Position numbers and translations under genes: made by a program
Shown: piece after piece, positions 35,707-44,771 of the stretch
Numbering within the stretch: position 1 is the first letter of the stretch
How the letters are laid out: every line of letters starts with the position of its first letter
Notes under the pieces: generated by a model
What the model saw: only the letters and a program-made list of their open reading frames with translations
Databases searched by the model: none
Told to the model about the DNA's origin: nothing
Source of the DNA: Motilibacter deserti
Lineage (GTDB): Bacteria > Actinomycetota > Actinomycetes > Motilibacterales > Motilibacteraceae
Reading direction: 5' to 3'
DNA length: 64,000 nucleotides
NCBI RefSeq assembly: GCF_011250635.1
Contig: NZ_JAANNP010000002.1
Coordinates: 1 to 64,000, forward strand

Positions 35707-36132
35707 GTGCCGATCCTCTTCCTGCTCCTCGCGCTCGGCGTCCTCGCCGCGATCGCGCTCGTGGCCGCCGGCCGTGGCGACGGCCTGTCCGAGGCCGAGC
35801 CCGACGTCGCGCCGGTGGCGCTCCCGTCCGGGGCGCTGACCCCCGTCGACCTCGCGGAGGTCCGCTTCCCGTCGGCGCTGCGCGGCTACCGCATGGCCGA
35901 CGTCGACGCGGTCCTGGACCGGGTGGCCGGCGAGCTGGCCGAGCGGGACGCGCGCATCGCGCTGCTCGAGTCGGCCGCCGGCGCACGGCCGCTCGCCGTG
36001 GGCGACGACGGCTCGATGCTCGACGACGGCGCCGGGCTCGCGGACGGTGCCGGGCTCGATGGCGGGATCGGGGACGGCCCCGGGCTCGCAGATCGCGGCG
36101 GTGCCCGGTCGCCCGAGCCGGGCGTGGGCTGA
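35707..36132 (+). CDS. DivIVA domain-containing membrane protein
   Basis: A 141-residue protein with one N-terminal TM helix (ILFLLLALGVLAAIALVAAG), a DivIVA-type segment (VRFPSALRGYRMADVDAVLD with the short helix AGELAERDARIALLES) and a Gly/Asp-rich tail made of imperfect DGAGLADGAGL repeats. The DivIVA motif suggests a link to the cell pole or septum through curved-membrane or coiled-coil contacts, but the coiled coil is very short. GTG 35707 is the start. The next gene starts 1 bp after its stop codon. Confidence 0.78.
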   Translation: MPILFLLLALGVLAAIALVAAGRGDGLSEAEPDVAPVALPSGALTPVDLAEVRFPSALRGYRMADVDAVLDRVAGELAERDARIALLESAAGARPLAVGDDGSMLDDGAGLADGAGLDGGIGDGPGLADRGGARSPEPGVG

Positions 36133-36133
36133 C

Positions 36134-36613
36134 GTGGCGGGGGTCGCGGCGGCGGTCGAGCTGGCCGCGCCGCCCGAGCGGGTGTGGGCGACGCTCACCG
36201 ACTGGGACCGGCAGGGCGAGTGGATGCTGCTGACGCGCACGCGCGGCACCGTGCACGGCGGCCAGGGGATCGGCGGCGGCATCGAGGGCTGGACCGGGAT
36301 CGGGCCGCTGGGCGTCCTGGACACGATGGTCGTCCGCGGCTGGGAGCCCGGCCGGCGCGTCGCCGTCCGGCACACGGGGCGGGTCGTGCGCGGCAGCGGC
36401 GCGTTCGAGATCGAGGACCTCGGCGGAGGCCGCTCGCGCTTCACCTGGTCCGAGTGGCTCGACCTCCCGCTGGGCCCGCTCGGCCGGTTGGGCTGGCCGC
36501 TCGCCCGCCCGCTCGTGCGCGCCGGCCTGCGCTACTCGCTCGCCCGGTTCCGCACTGTTGTGGAGGGCGGCACCGTCGTCGAGGGCGGCGCCGCCGCGCC
36601 CGCTGCCCGGTGA
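36134..36613 (+). CDS. SRPBCC family (polyketide cyclase/START-like) protein
   Basis: A 159-residue helix-grip protein of the SRPBCC superfamily, which binds hydrophobic ligands. It shows the typical VAAAVELAAPPERVWATLTDWD opening, WEPGRRVAVRHTG, and GRSRFTWSEWLDL. The last residues repeat TVVEGG twice. GTG 36134 follows the DivIVA-domain gene by 1 bp, and its stop overlaps the tag start (GTGA), so three genes are coupled. The ligand is unknown. Confidence 0.82.
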   Translation: MAGVAAAVELAAPPERVWATLTDWDRQGEWMLLTRTRGTVHGGQGIGGGIEGWTGIGPLGVLDTMVVRGWEPGRRVAVRHTGRVVRGSGAFEIEDLGGGRSRFTWSEWLDLPLGPLGRLGWPLARPLVRAGLRYSLARFRTVVEGGTVVEGGAAAPAAR

Positions 36614-37281
36614 CCGACGAGGGCGCCCGGCCCGGCCCCGACGGCCGGCCGCGCTGCCCGTGGGCCGTCACCGGGGGCGAGCTCTACCTCGGCTACCACG
36701 ACGAGGAGTGGGGGAGGCCGGTCCACGGCGCCGCGCCGCTCTACGAGCGGCTCTGCCTCGAGGCGTTCCAGTCCGGCCTGTCCTGGATCACCATCCTGCG
36801 CAAGCGCCCGGCCTTCCGCGCCGCCTTCGCGGGCTTCGACCCGGCCGTCGTCGCCCGGTTCGGCGACGGGGACGTCGAGCGGCTTCTCGCCGACCCCGGC
36901 ATCGTCCGCAACCGGGCCAAGGTCCGCGCCGCCCTCGACAACGCGCACGCCGTGCTCGCGCTGGAGGCGGCGTACCCCGGCGGGCTCGACGCGCTCGTCT
37001 GGTCGCACGCCCCGGCCCCACGCCCCCGCCCGCGCACGGTCGCGGACGTGCCGGCCAGCACGCCGGAGTCGGTGGCGCTCGCCCGGGAGCTCAAGGCGCG
37101 CGGGATCCGCTTCGTGGGGCCCACCACGGCGTACGCGTTGATGCAGGCCTGCGGCCTCGTGGACGACCACCTGGCCGGCTGCGCCGTGCCTGCTCCGGCG
37201 CTCGCTCGGGGGCCTGCCGGGCACCCCTTGGCACCCCTCCCGGGGGAGGAGCGTGACTCGGAGGGGGAAGCCCGACGATAA
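36610..37281 (+). CDS. tag: DNA-3-methyladenine glycosylase I
   Basis: A 223-residue base-excision enzyme that removes 3-methyladenine from alkylated DNA. It has RCPW near the N-terminus (zinc Cys), YHDEEWG, the catalytic-Glu segment EAFQSGLSWITIL, GIVRNRAKV and the C-terminal HLAGC with the other zinc ligands. The helix-hairpin-helix core is intact. GTG 36610 overlaps the stop of the SRPBCC gene by 3 nt, indicating coupling. It ends with a long Arg/Glu-rich tail that differs from the E. coli protein. Confidence 0.93.
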   Translation: MTDEGARPGPDGRPRCPWAVTGGELYLGYHDEEWGRPVHGAAPLYERLCLEAFQSGLSWITILRKRPAFRAAFAGFDPAVVARFGDGDVERLLADPGIVRNRAKVRAALDNAHAVLALEAAYPGGLDALVWSHAPAPRPRPRTVADVPASTPESVALARELKARGIRFVGPTTAYALMQACGLVDDHLAGCAVPAPALARGPAGHPLAPLPGEERDSEGEARR

Positions 37282-37350
37282 TGAACGAGACCGACGACGC
37301 CGGCGGCCCCTCGGGGGCGACCGGCGCCGCCCACGAGGAAGGGGACAAGC

Positions 37351-37518
37351 ATGGCGGCCATGAAGCCGCGAACGGGTGACGGCCCGCTCGAGGTCACCAA
37401 GGAGGGTCGCGGGATCGTCATGCGCGTCCCGCTCGAGGGCGGGGGCCGCCTGGTCGTCGAGCTCTCCGCGGACGAGGCGGGAGCGCTCGGCGACGCGCTC
37501 AAGAACGTGGTCCCCTGA
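37351..37518 (+). CDS. DUF3117 family small protein
   Basis: A 55-residue protein conserved across actinobacteria with no known function. It begins AAMKPRTGDGPLEVTKEGRG and ends LGDALKNVV, both family hallmarks, and is almost entirely beta-strand plus one C-terminal helix. ATG 37351 is preceded by GGAAGGGG about 7 nt away. The tag gene ends 69 bp upstream; a hairpin follows directly, so this closes the operon or is a short independent unit. Confidence 0.92.
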   Translation: MAAMKPRTGDGPLEVTKEGRGIVMRVPLEGGGRLVVELSADEAGALGDALKNVVP

Positions 37519-37535
37519 CCGGGCTCGCGAACTCG

Positions 37536-37557
37536 GCCTTCCGCTGAGGCGGAAGGC
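37536..37557 (+). terminator. hairpin terminator after DUF3117
   Basis: GCCTTCCGC-TGAG-GCGGAAGGC is a perfect 9-bp stem with a 4-nt loop, 17 nt after the DUF3117 stop codon. Confidence 0.8.
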
Positions 37558-37566
37558 AGCGCTTCC

Positions 37567-37611
37567 GGCCCCGGTCGGCGGCCCCTCGTCGGGGCCGTTC
37601 CGGCCGGGGCC
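37567..37611. terminator. second, larger GC hairpin before pepA
   Basis: GGCCCCGG (37567-37574) pairs with CCGGGGCC (37604-37611), and GGCCCC (37580-37585) with GGGGCC (37591-37596). It may back up the preceding terminator or be part of the pepA leader. Confidence 0.55.
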
Positions 37612-37690
37612 GTAGCGTGCCAGCAGCCACTGCCGCGCCGGGCCCCTGACCGGAGGCCCGCCGCAGCCCGCACGTCGAAGAAGGCGCCCG

Positions 37691-39286
37691 ATGCCCCGCT
37701 CCGCCTCTGCCCGCGTCCGCACCCCCGGCTCCAGAGCGTCCAAGGCCTTGCCGCGCGAGCCCGTCGTCCCGCAGGTGACGGTCGCCGCGACGCCGCTGGT
37801 CGACGCGGCAGCCCCGGTCCTGGCGCTGCCCGTGGCGCCGGCCGACGGCGGGGGCGGGTCGCCCCGCCCCGGACCCGGCACCCGCGAGGTCGAGCATGCC
37901 TTCGGGGTCTCCGTCGCCGACGAGATCGCGCTGGCCAAGGCCAAGGGCGAGCCCGGCGAGGTCGTGGAGCTGCCGGTCTCGGACGAGGGCCGCGCCGCCG
38001 AGGTGCTCTTCCTGGTCGGCGTCGGTGACGGCTCCGACCTCGCCCTGCGCCGGGCCGGCGCGGCGCTGGCCCGGCGCGCCCGCGCCCGCGGCGCGGTGGC
38101 GACGACCGTGGCCTCCGACGCGCCGCCCACGGGGCTGCGCGCGTTCGTCGAGGGCCTGGTGGCGGCGGCCTACCGCCAGCCGCGCAGCGGCCTCGCGCCC
38201 GAGGGCGACGGGCTGCACGAGGTGTCCCTGGTGCTCCCCGCGACGCGCCGCGCCCGGGCCGAGGAGGCGCTCGGCCGCGCGGTCGAGACCGGGCGCGCGC
38301 TCTGCCGGGCCCGTGACCTCGCCAACACCCCGGCCGACGTGGCTGGGCCGGTCGAGCTGGCGGCGGAGGCGGCGCGGCTGGCTTCGGTGACGGGCCTCGA
38401 GGCCCGCGTGTGGGACGAGGCGCAGCTGGCCGAGGGCGGGTTCGGAGGCGTGCTCGCCGTCGGCGCCGGCTCCGCGCGCCCGCCGCGGCTCGTGCAGCTG
38501 AGCTACGAGCCGGACGAGGGTGGGGAGCCGGGACGGCGCGGCGGGCGGCGTACCCCGCACGTCGTGCTCGTGGGCAAGGGCATCGCCTTCGACTCCGGCG
38601 GCCTCTCGCTCAAGCCCCGCGAGGCGATGGTGCCGATGAAGACCGACATGGCCGGCGGCGGCGTGGTGCTCGCCGTCATGGCGGCGCTGCGCGGGCTCGG
38701 CGTCCGGGCGCGCGTCACCGGGCTCGTGCCGTTCGCCGAGAACATGATCGGCGGCGCGTCCTACCGCCCGGGCGACGTGATCACGCAGTACGGCGGGACG
38801 ACCGTCGAGGTGCTCAACACCGACGCCGAGGGCCGCCTCGTGCTCGCCGACGCCATGGCGTACGCCGACCGCGAGCTCGCCCCCGACGTGATCGTCGACG
38901 TGGCGACGCTGACCGGGGCGGCCTCGCTCGGGCTGGGCCGCCGCCACGGGGCGCTCTACGCCACCGACGACGCGCTGGCCGACGCCCTGCTCGAGGCAGG
39001 CGACTCCAGCGGGGAGCGGCTGTGGCGCATGCCGCTCGAGCAGGACTACCGGGCCGCGCTGGACTCGCCGGTCGCGGACATCGCCCACGTCTCGCGTGAC
39101 AAGCACGTCGGAGCCGGGTCGATCACGGCCGCGCTCTTCCTGCAGGAGTTCACCGGCGGGCGGCGCTGGGCGCACCTCGACGTGGCCGGGCCCGCACGGG
39201 CCGACGCCGACGAGCACGACGTCACCAAGGGCGGCACCGGCTTCGGCACGCGGCTGCTGCTGCGCTGGCTTGAGGGGGTGCGCTGA
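37691..39286 (+). CDS. pepA: leucyl aminopeptidase (M17)
   Basis: A 531-residue cytosolic aminopeptidase with two metal ions that removes N-terminal residues from peptides. The N-terminal macro-like domain (about 1-190) is followed by the catalytic domain with VGKGIAFDSGGLSLKP, MKTDMAGG, the signature NTDAEGRLVLADAM and the closing WAHLDVAGPA. All metal ligands (Lys, Asp, Asp, Glu) are in place. The start ATG 37691 follows two GC hairpins. It would complete degradation of peptides made by the S9 and other peptidases of the region, an inference. Confidence 0.95.
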   Translation: MPRSASARVRTPGSRASKALPREPVVPQVTVAATPLVDAAAPVLALPVAPADGGGGSPRPGPGTREVEHAFGVSVADEIALAKAKGEPGEVVELPVSDEGRAAEVLFLVGVGDGSDLALRRAGAALARRARARGAVATTVASDAPPTGLRAFVEGLVAAAYRQPRSGLAPEGDGLHEVSLVLPATRRARAEEALGRAVETGRALCRARDLANTPADVAGPVELAAEAARLASVTGLEARVWDEAQLAEGGFGGVLAVGAGSARPPRLVQLSYEPDEGGEPGRRGGRRTPHVVLVGKGIAFDSGGLSLKPREAMVPMKTDMAGGGVVLAVMAALRGLGVRARVTGLVPFAENMIGGASYRPGDVITQYGGTTVEVLNTDAEGRLVLADAMAYADRELAPDVIVDVATLTGAASLGLGRRHGALYATDDALADALLEAGDSSGERLWRMPLEQDYRAALDSPVADIAHVSRDKHVGAGSITAALFLQEFTGGRRWAHLDVAGPARADADEHDVTKGGTGFGTRLLLRWLEGVR

Positions 39287-39287
39287 G

Positions 39288-39635
39288 GTGTACGGGCTGT
39301 CCGTGCGGTGGTCGCTGGAGGGCGTCGACCCGGACGTCGCGCAGCGGCTGCGGGCCTACGTCGTCGGCACCTCGCTCGAGAGGTTCAGCGGCATGCCCGG
39401 GCTGCGCTTCAAGACATGGCGGATGCGGCCGGGGGAGTGGTTCGAGGGCACCTACGTCTGGGCGACGCAGGAGGCCCGGGACGGCTTCGCCGCCACCTTC
39501 ACCGCCGAGGCCGCCGAGTCACCCGGCAGCCGCATCGTCGGCGCCGAGCCGGTGCTGATCGAGCCGTTCGAGGTCGTCGCGGTCGCGGCGGGCGGCGAGG
39601 GGTTCGCCGCGGGGCCGGGGCCCGGGCCGAGGTAG
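39288..39635 (+). CDS. small protein, dimeric alpha-beta barrel (YdhR monooxygenase-like)
   Basis: A 115-residue protein. It has two beta-alpha-beta halves (SVRWSLEGVDPDVAQRLRAY and PGEWFEGTYVWATQEARDGF) and PGLRFKTWRM, the pattern of YdhR-type dimeric alpha-beta barrels, which include heme or quinone mono-oxygenases. No cofactor residue is obvious, so the enzyme role is only possible. GTG 39288 starts 1 bp after the pepA stop, so it is translationally coupled to pepA. The C-terminus is a Gly/Pro-rich tail. Confidence 0.65.
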   Translation: MYGLSVRWSLEGVDPDVAQRLRAYVVGTSLERFSGMPGLRFKTWRMRPGEWFEGTYVWATQEARDGFAATFTAEAAESPGSRIVGAEPVLIEPFEVVAVAAGGEGFAAGPGPGPR

Positions 39636-39706
39636 CGCCTTCCCCGCTGCCGGCGCTCTGCCGCAGCTCCGCCAGGGAAGAGGCGGTCGCAGGCAGCCGC
39701 GCCCGC

Positions 39707-40330
39707 TCAGCGGACGACGGCCACCAGCAGCCCGTCGCCGACGGGCAGCAGGGCCGGCACCAGCCGCTCGTCGTCGCGGACGGCCGTGGCGAGCTGGCGC
39801 AGGGCGACCGTGTCGTCGTCGCGCTGGGCGGAGTCCGGCACGCGGTCGTGCCAGAGCGCGTTGTCGAACGCCACGGCGCCGCCGGGACGCAGCAGCCGCA
39901 GCGCCTCGCGCAGGTAGGAGGAGTACTCCTTCTTGTCCCCGTCGCAGAACACCAGGTCATAGCCGCCGTCGGCGAGCCGGGGGAGGACCTCGAGCGCGCG
40001 GCCGCTGATCACCCGTGCCCGGTTGGCGGCGAAGCCGGCCGCCGAGAACGCCTCGCGCGCGGCGCGCTGGTGCTCGGGCTCGATGTCGACGGTGGTGAGC
40101 ACCCCGTCCGGGCGCATCCCGCGCAGCAGGCTCACCCCGGACACCCCGGTGCCGGTGCCGACCTCGACGACCGAGCGGGCGTCGAGCAGCGCGGCGAGCA
40201 GGCGTAGCGCCGCGGCACCTCCACGGCCGATGGGCGTGCACCCGAGCTCGGCGGCCCGCGCCCGCGCATCGGACAGCACGGCGTCCTCGCCGGCCCAGGA
40301 CTCGGAGTACTCCCACGTCGCCTCGCGCAC
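39707..40330 (-). CDS. SAM-dependent O-methyltransferase (family 3, CCoAOMT-like)
   Basis: A 207-residue methyltransferase of the class I, metal-dependent catechol/caffeoyl-CoA OMT group. It shows [17 protein letters not shown] (SAM site), [26 protein letters not shown] (metal Asp) and [10 protein letters not shown] (Asn near metal). Such genes lie next to sigE in many actinobacteria. GTG 40330 is preceded on the minus strand by TAGGCT ending 7 nt away, so leaderless. It is divergent from sigE over 222 bp. Substrate unknown. Confidence 0.9.
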   Translation of the reverse strand: MREATWEYSESWAGEDAVLSDARARAAELGCTPIGRGGAAALRLLAALLDARSVVEVGTGTGVSGVSLLRGMRPDGVLTTVDIEPEHQRAAREAFSAAGFAANRARVISGRALEVLPRLADGGYDLVFCDGDKKEYSSYLREALRLLRPGGAVAFDNALWHDRVPDSAQRDDDTVALRQLATAVRDDERLVPALLPVGDGLLVAVVR

Positions 40331-40402
40331 GGCGCGAAGCCTAGTTGGCCCGCGGCGCGACGTAGGCTCAGCCGCGCGGGAGCGGGCTCGGGTCGTGCGC
40401 GG

Positions 40403-40428
40403 GGAACTGTGGCCCGTCGCGGCACGTT
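40403..40428 (+). promoter_or_regulatory. ECF SigE-type promoter upstream of sigE
   Basis: GGAAC (40403-40407), a 17-nt spacer and CGTT (40425-40428) match the actinobacterial extracytoplasmic (SigE-like) consensus GGAAC-N16-17-CGTT. It lies ~125 nt before the sigE start and 73 nt outside the methyltransferase gene, so it probably gives autoregulation. Confidence 0.7.
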
Positions 40429-40552
40429 GCCAACCCTGCCTGCGCTGGGTAGAGACGGGCTACCGGGGCTCGCTGGCCCCGGCGGGCACGGTTGTGGAAC
40501 CGGGACCGAATGCGGGCCGGCAGCGGGCAGATGTGGTGGAACGGGCGAGAGG

Positions 40553-41317
40553 ATGCAGGTGCGCGACGGAGCTGCGGAGATGCAGCCCCTTCCGGGGCAG
40601 GACGCGGTCCTGCCCGAGCCCGGCTGGGTCCCGCCCACCTGGGACGAGATCGTCCGGACCCATTCGGCGCGCGTCTTCCGGCTCGCGCTGCGCCTGACCG
40701 GTGACCGCCACGACGCCGAGGACCTCACCCAGGAGGTCTTCGTCCGCGTCTTCCGCTCACTGTCGAGCTACTCCCCGGGCACGTTCGAGGGCTGGCTGCA
40801 CCGCATCACCACCAACCTCTTCCTCGACCTCGTCCGGCGCAAGCAGCGCATCCGCTTCGACGCGCTGCCCGACGACGCGGGGGACCGGCTCGCCAGCCGC
40901 GAGCCGAGCCCGGAGCACCTGCTCGTGGACTCCGGGCTCGACCCCGACGTCGAGGCGGCCCTGTCCGCGCTACCTCCGGACTTCCGCGCCGCCGTCGTGC
41001 TGTGCGACATCGAGGGGCTCTCCTACGAGGAGATCGCCGCCACGCTCGGGGTCAAGCTGGGGACCGTACGCAGCCGCATCCACCGCGGGCGGGCGCTGCT
41101 GCGCGCCGGGCTCGCCCACCGCGACCCGGCACGGCGCGCTCCGGGGCAGACCGAGGGCACCTCCGAGCGGGACGGTGCCGGGTGGGGCAGCCCCGAGGTT
41201 GACAGGCCGGAGCCGCGGTCCCCCGTCGAGGACCGCGTGCTCGCCGTGCTCGCCGAGCCGGCTGTTGGCAGCCGGTCGGCGGTGCTCGCCGACGCCGCCG
41301 CGGAGCCGCGGCCGTGA
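40553..41317 (+). CDS. sigE: ECF sigma factor SigE
   Basis: A 254-residue extracytoplasmic-function sigma factor. Region 2 ([57 protein letters not shown]) and region 4 ([40 protein letters not shown]) are both complete. A ~50-residue acidic/variable C-terminal tail follows. ATG 40553 is the first plausible start; ATG 40580 is a good alternative. The anti-sigma gene overlaps its stop by 4 nt (GTGA). With htrA and tatB downstream this is the actinobacterial SigE envelope-stress block. Confidence 0.92.
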   Translation: MQVRDGAAEMQPLPGQDAVLPEPGWVPPTWDEIVRTHSARVFRLALRLTGDRHDAEDLTQEVFVRVFRSLSSYSPGTFEGWLHRITTNLFLDLVRRKQRIRFDALPDDAGDRLASREPSPEHLLVDSGLDPDVEAALSALPPDFRAAVVLCDIEGLSYEEIAATLGVKLGTVRSRIHRGRALLRAGLAHRDPARRAPGQTEGTSERDGAGWGSPEVDRPEPRSPVEDRVLAVLAEPAVGSRSAVLADAAAEPRP

Positions 41318-42003
41318 CGCCGCTCGGCGCGCGCAGCCACCTCGGCCAGCGCCTCGACGCCCTCGTCGACGGGGAGCTGGGCCACGACGAGCGCGACCGC
41401 GCACTCGCCCACGTGAGCCACTGCCCGCAGTGCCGGGCCGAGCTGCACGCCGCCCGCCAGGTCAAGGCCCGGCTGACCGCGCTGTCCGCCCCTTCTGTGC
41501 CTGACTCGCTGACGAGCCGGCTGCTCGCGCTCGCCGCGTCGGCGGACGCTGGGCCCGGCTCGCCCACCGGCAGCGTCCCCGCCACCCCGGTGCGCCGCTC
41601 GTCGCTGCCGCTGGCTCGTCCGTTGCCGCACCCGGACGACCCGTCGTTCTCACCGCTCTCGCCCCGGCCGCTGCCGACCGCCCGCCTGGGTGCGCCGTCC
41701 CGCCGGATCGTCGGCGTCGCCCGCGGGCTCCGCCCGGTGTCGGCCTCGGCGATGGGGCTCGCGCTGGGAGCGGTCGTCCTCGTCGTGGCGCCCGTCCCGC
41801 CGCACACCTCCAGCGCCGCCGCGCACCAGCGCCCGTCCTCGGTGGCGGTGCCCCGTTCCAGCGGCCTGCCCCCGGTGCGCGCGCTGCGCGTACCGGTCGT
41901 CAACGGGCTGCGCTCGGCCGCCTTGCCGGGCCGGACCTGGACGACCCCCGCCCGCAGCCGCTCCATCGCCGTGCTGCGTGCGACCGGGCGGTGGGGGCGC
42001 TAG
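41314..42003 (+). CDS. zinc-binding anti-sigma factor (RseA/RsrA-like), membrane anchored
   Basis: A 229-residue regulator that should hold SigE inactive. The N-terminal zinc-binding anti-sigma (ZAS/zf-HC2) domain has H-x3-C-x2-C in HVSHCPQC, with the preceding [12 protein letters not shown] helix. A Pro/Ser-rich linker (about 75-130) precedes one TM helix ([16 protein letters not shown]) and a short Pro/Arg-rich exterior tail. GTG 41314 overlaps the sigE stop, giving coupled synthesis in equal amounts. Release could follow thiol oxidation, phosphorylation or cleavage; nothing in the sequence decides which. Confidence 0.88.
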   Translation: MTPLGARSHLGQRLDALVDGELGHDERDRALAHVSHCPQCRAELHAARQVKARLTALSAPSVPDSLTSRLLALAASADAGPGSPTGSVPATPVRRSSLPLARPLPHPDDPSFSPLSPRPLPTARLGAPSRRIVGVARGLRPVSASAMGLALGAVVLVVAPVPPHTSSAAAHQRPSSVAVPRSSGLPPVRALRVPVVNGLRSAALPGRTWTTPARSRSIAVLRATGRWGR

Positions 42004-42080
42004 GTGCCCGACGCACCAGCTACATGGGCGCGCACAATGCAAGGGCGGCCCAGCGCTTCGACAAGGACAGGACGCCACGC

Positions 42081-43982
42081 ATGAGCGATTCGCGCGACCA
42101 GCCCGAGGGGGCGTGGTGGGCCCGCGCCGAGCCGGACCCGTGGCCTCCGGCCCCCGAGAACGCGGAGGTGCTGGACAGCCACCAGGCCGAGCACGACGCA
42201 CAGCCCGGGCACGCGGCCCAGCCCGACCAGGGCGGCGGCGCGCCGGTCGAGCAGGGCGGCTACGCCGGCCAGCCCGACCCGGGCGGGCAGGGCTCGTACG
42301 CCGGGTACGGCGGCCACGGCGGGTACGCCGGGCAGCCGGGCCCCTCGGCGCCGACCGAGACAGGCGCTTACGCGGAGCAGGCCGGCCACGACAGGCAGAC
42401 GGGCTACGCGGACCAAGGGGTCTACGGGGAGCAGGTCGGCTACGCGCAGCAGCCGGGCTACGGCCAGCCACAGCCCGAGGCCGAGCCGGCGTGGCCCCGC
42501 CCGTACTCCGCAGGCCCTGACGCTCCAAGCTCCGGCGACGCCGGGGCCACCGAGCCGGTCTGGCCCACCCCGGCCGGCTCGCATGCGCCCGTTGCCCCTG
42601 CCCCCCACTCGTGGGGCGAGCCCGCGCCGGGCTCCGGCCCGGACTGGGGCGCGGGCTACGGCTCGCCCTCGCCGTTCGCGCCGCCCTCGCACGGCGCGGG
42701 CCCGAGCTATCCGGGCGGGATGTCCGCGCTCGGCCCGGGCATCGCGGTCGACCAGCGCCGGCCGGAGGACACCCCGTTCAGCACTCCCTTCGCCCCGCCG
42801 TATGCGTCCGGCGGCTGGAGCGGCGAGCACTACCCGGGCTACCCCGCTCCGCAGCTCGGAGAGCAGCCGCGCCGCCGCGGGCGTACCGGCCTGCTCGTGA
42901 CGCTCGCCCTGCTCGGCGCGCTGGTCGCGGGCGCGACCGGCGGGGTGGTCGGCTGGCGGCTGTCCGAGTGGCAGGACGAGGCGACCATCTCCGGCAGCAC
43001 AAGCCTGCCGTCCACGGCGCGCGGCTCCCAGGAGCGCGACCCGGGCAGCGTCCCCGACATCGCCGCGCAGCTTCTCGAGCGCGTGGTCTCGATCGAGGTG
43101 TCCGGCGGCTCCGGCTCCGGGTTCGTCATTCAGCAGGACGGCTACGTCCTCACGAACAACCACGTCATCGCCAGCGCCGCCTCGGGCGGCGGAGGCGTCC
43201 GCGTCGCGTTCGAGGACGGCCGCACGGCGAGCGCCCGGATCGTGGGACGGGACTCGAGCTACGACCTGGCGGTCCTCAAGGTCGACGCCGACGACCTGCC
43301 TGTCGCCCGCTTCGGCGACTCGGACTCGGTCGTCGTCGGCGACCCGGTCATCGCGGTGGGCTCGCCGCTCGGCCTGTCGGGGACGGTCACGACGGGCATC
43401 GTGAGCGCCCTGAACCGCCCTGTCACGGCGCGCGGGGAGAGCGGCGCGACGAGCGAGGAGTCGTTCTACTCGGCCATCCAGACCGATGCCGCGATCAACC
43501 CGGGCAACTCCGGCGGGCCGCTGGTCAACGCGGCGGGAGACGTCATCGGCGTCAACAGCGCGATCTCCAGTCTGTCGCGGGGGAGCACGGGCCAGTCGGG
43601 CAGCATCGGGCTCGGCTTCGCCATCCCGAGCAACCAGGCCAAGCGCATCGCCGAGGAGATCATCCGCACGGGCAAGGCGACGCACCCGGTCATCAAGGTG
43701 ACGCTCGACCGCTCGTCGCAGCTGGCCGGCGCCCGGATCGGACTGCCCTCCGGCGACACGTCCGGCCAGCCCGCGGTGACGCCGGGCGGGCCGGCCGACC
43801 TGGCCGGGCTGCGCGAGGGCGACGTCATCACCCGGGCCGACGGCCGCAAGATCCTCGACGCCGACGAGCTCATCGTGGCCATCCGCGCCAAGGCCCCCGG
43901 GGACACGATCAAGCTGACGTACGTCCGGGACGGCCGGTCGCAGGAGGTCACCGTGACGCTGGGGTCCGCCGTCGCCGACTGA
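42081..43982 (+). CDS. htrA: HtrA/DegP family membrane serine protease with PDZ domain
   Basis: A 633-residue protein. Residues 1-~265 are cytoplasmic low-complexity sequence rich in Gln, Gly, Tyr and Pro with repeats such as GYAGQP and GYAEQ. Then a TM helix (TGLLVTLALLGALVAGATGG) and the trypsin-like domain with His in TNNHVIA, Asp in SYDLAVLKVD and Ser in NPGNSGGPL, then a PDZ domain (VTPGGPADLAGLREGDVI). It degrades or folds damaged envelope proteins. ATG 42081 is chosen (AAGGA upstream); ATG 42024 would add 19 residues. It directly follows the anti-sigma gene. Confidence 0.9.
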   Translation: MSDSRDQPEGAWWARAEPDPWPPAPENAEVLDSHQAEHDAQPGHAAQPDQGGGAPVEQGGYAGQPDPGGQGSYAGYGGHGGYAGQPGPSAPTETGAYAEQAGHDRQTGYADQGVYGEQVGYAQQPGYGQPQPEAEPAWPRPYSAGPDAPSSGDAGATEPVWPTPAGSHAPVAPAPHSWGEPAPGSGPDWGAGYGSPSPFAPPSHGAGPSYPGGMSALGPGIAVDQRRPEDTPFSTPFAPPYASGGWSGEHYPGYPAPQLGEQPRRRGRTGLLVTLALLGALVAGATGGVVGWRLSEWQDEATISGSTSLPSTARGSQERDPGSVPDIAAQLLERVVSIEVSGGSGSGFVIQQDGYVLTNNHVIASAASGGGGVRVAFEDGRTASARIVGRDSSYDLAVLKVDADDLPVARFGDSDSVVVGDPVIAVGSPLGLSGTVTTGIVSALNRPVTARGESGATSEESFYSAIQTDAAINPGNSGGPLVNAAGDVIGVNSAISSLSRGSTGQSGSIGLGFAIPSNQAKRIAEEIIRTGKATHPVIKVTLDRSSQLAGARIGLPSGDTSGQPAVTPGGPADLAGLREGDVITRADGRKILDADELIVAIRAKAPGDTIKLTYVRDGRSQEVTVTLGSAVAD

Positions 43983-44297
43983 CCGCACCCGCGCTCCGGG
44001 GCTCGGGCTCCGACTCGTACGGCTGCGTCTCGTCCTCGAGGTCGTCGTCGTTGTCGGGTCGTCGTTGTCGGGTCGGTGCCGTCGGGCCCGAGCCGTGGGG
44101 TCGGTGCCGCCGGGCCGGCGGCCGTGGGTCCGTGCCGTCGGCGCCCGCGCCGTCGGGCTCCCGCGGTCGGGTGTCCGGTCGAGGACGATGCGGCTGAGCG
44201 AGCCCCTCCGGGGCACGGGGGAGCTACGCTCGGAGTCACCACGCGAGGGCGCGTTCGAGGACTGCGTCGGGGCGCCCGCTATCGAGCTAGGAGCGCG
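43983..44297. other. 315-bp intergenic region with short tandem repeats
   Basis: No gene seen. GTCGTCGTTGTCGG is repeated twice in tandem (44044-44057 and 44058-44071), followed by degenerate GTCGGTGCCGTCGGGCC-like copies to about 44170. A TACGCT -10 candidate at 44224-44229 could start tatB transcription with a ~60-nt leader. Confidence 0.7.
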
Positions 44298-44720
44298 ATG
44301 TTCGGCATCAACGGCTGGGAGTTCATCATCCTGGCGATCATCGCGCTCGTGGTCATCGGACCGGACAAGCTGCCGAAGTTCGTCTCGGACGCGAGCAAGA
44401 TGGCCCGCCAGGTGCGGCGGATGGCGCGGGACGCCCAGAACGAGGTGCGCGACCAGCTCGGGCCGGAGTTCGCCGACATCGACGTGCGCGACCTCAACCC
44501 GCGCAAGTTCGTCTCCAAGCACCTGCTGGACGACTCCCTCGACGACATCGACGTCAACCTCGGCCTCGATGACGACGACGACGAGCCGCGCCGCCGCCCG
44601 GGCCGCTCTGCCTCGTCCACGCCGGCACCCGCGACGGCCCCGGTCAACGGCTCGTCGTCCGGCAGCGGGATCGACTTCTCCAAGAACGACCGCCCGGCGT
44701 ACGACGACGACGCGACCTGA
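44298..44720 (+). CDS. tatB: Sec-independent protein translocase subunit TatB
   Basis: A 140-residue TatB-type protein. A short N-terminal TM helix (GWEFIILAIIALVVIGPD), the Gly-Pro hinge and an amphipathic helix (KLPKFVSDASKMARQVRRM) match the family. The remaining acidic, Ser/Pro-rich tail is a typical TatB extension and differs from the shorter TatA. It binds twin-arginine precursors with TatC. ATG 44298 has TAGGAGCG 5-8 nt upstream. It follows sigE-antisigma-htrA, a conserved actinobacterial order; no TatC is nearby. Confidence 0.92.
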   Translation: MFGINGWEFIILAIIALVVIGPDKLPKFVSDASKMARQVRRMARDAQNEVRDQLGPEFADIDVRDLNPRKFVSKHLLDDSLDDIDVNLGLDDDDDEPRRRPGRSASSTPAPATAPVNGSSSGSGIDFSKNDRPAYDDDAT

Positions 44721-44771
44721 GGCCGGTGCGGCCCGGCCGGTGTCGAACCCGAGGCTGGCGTGGCCGGGCGA

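Noticed and set aside
39636-39706. Terminator between the YdhR-like gene and the convergent methyltransferase
   Set aside because: Only an imperfect inverted repeat (CTGCCG...CAGGCAG) with several mismatches could be found.
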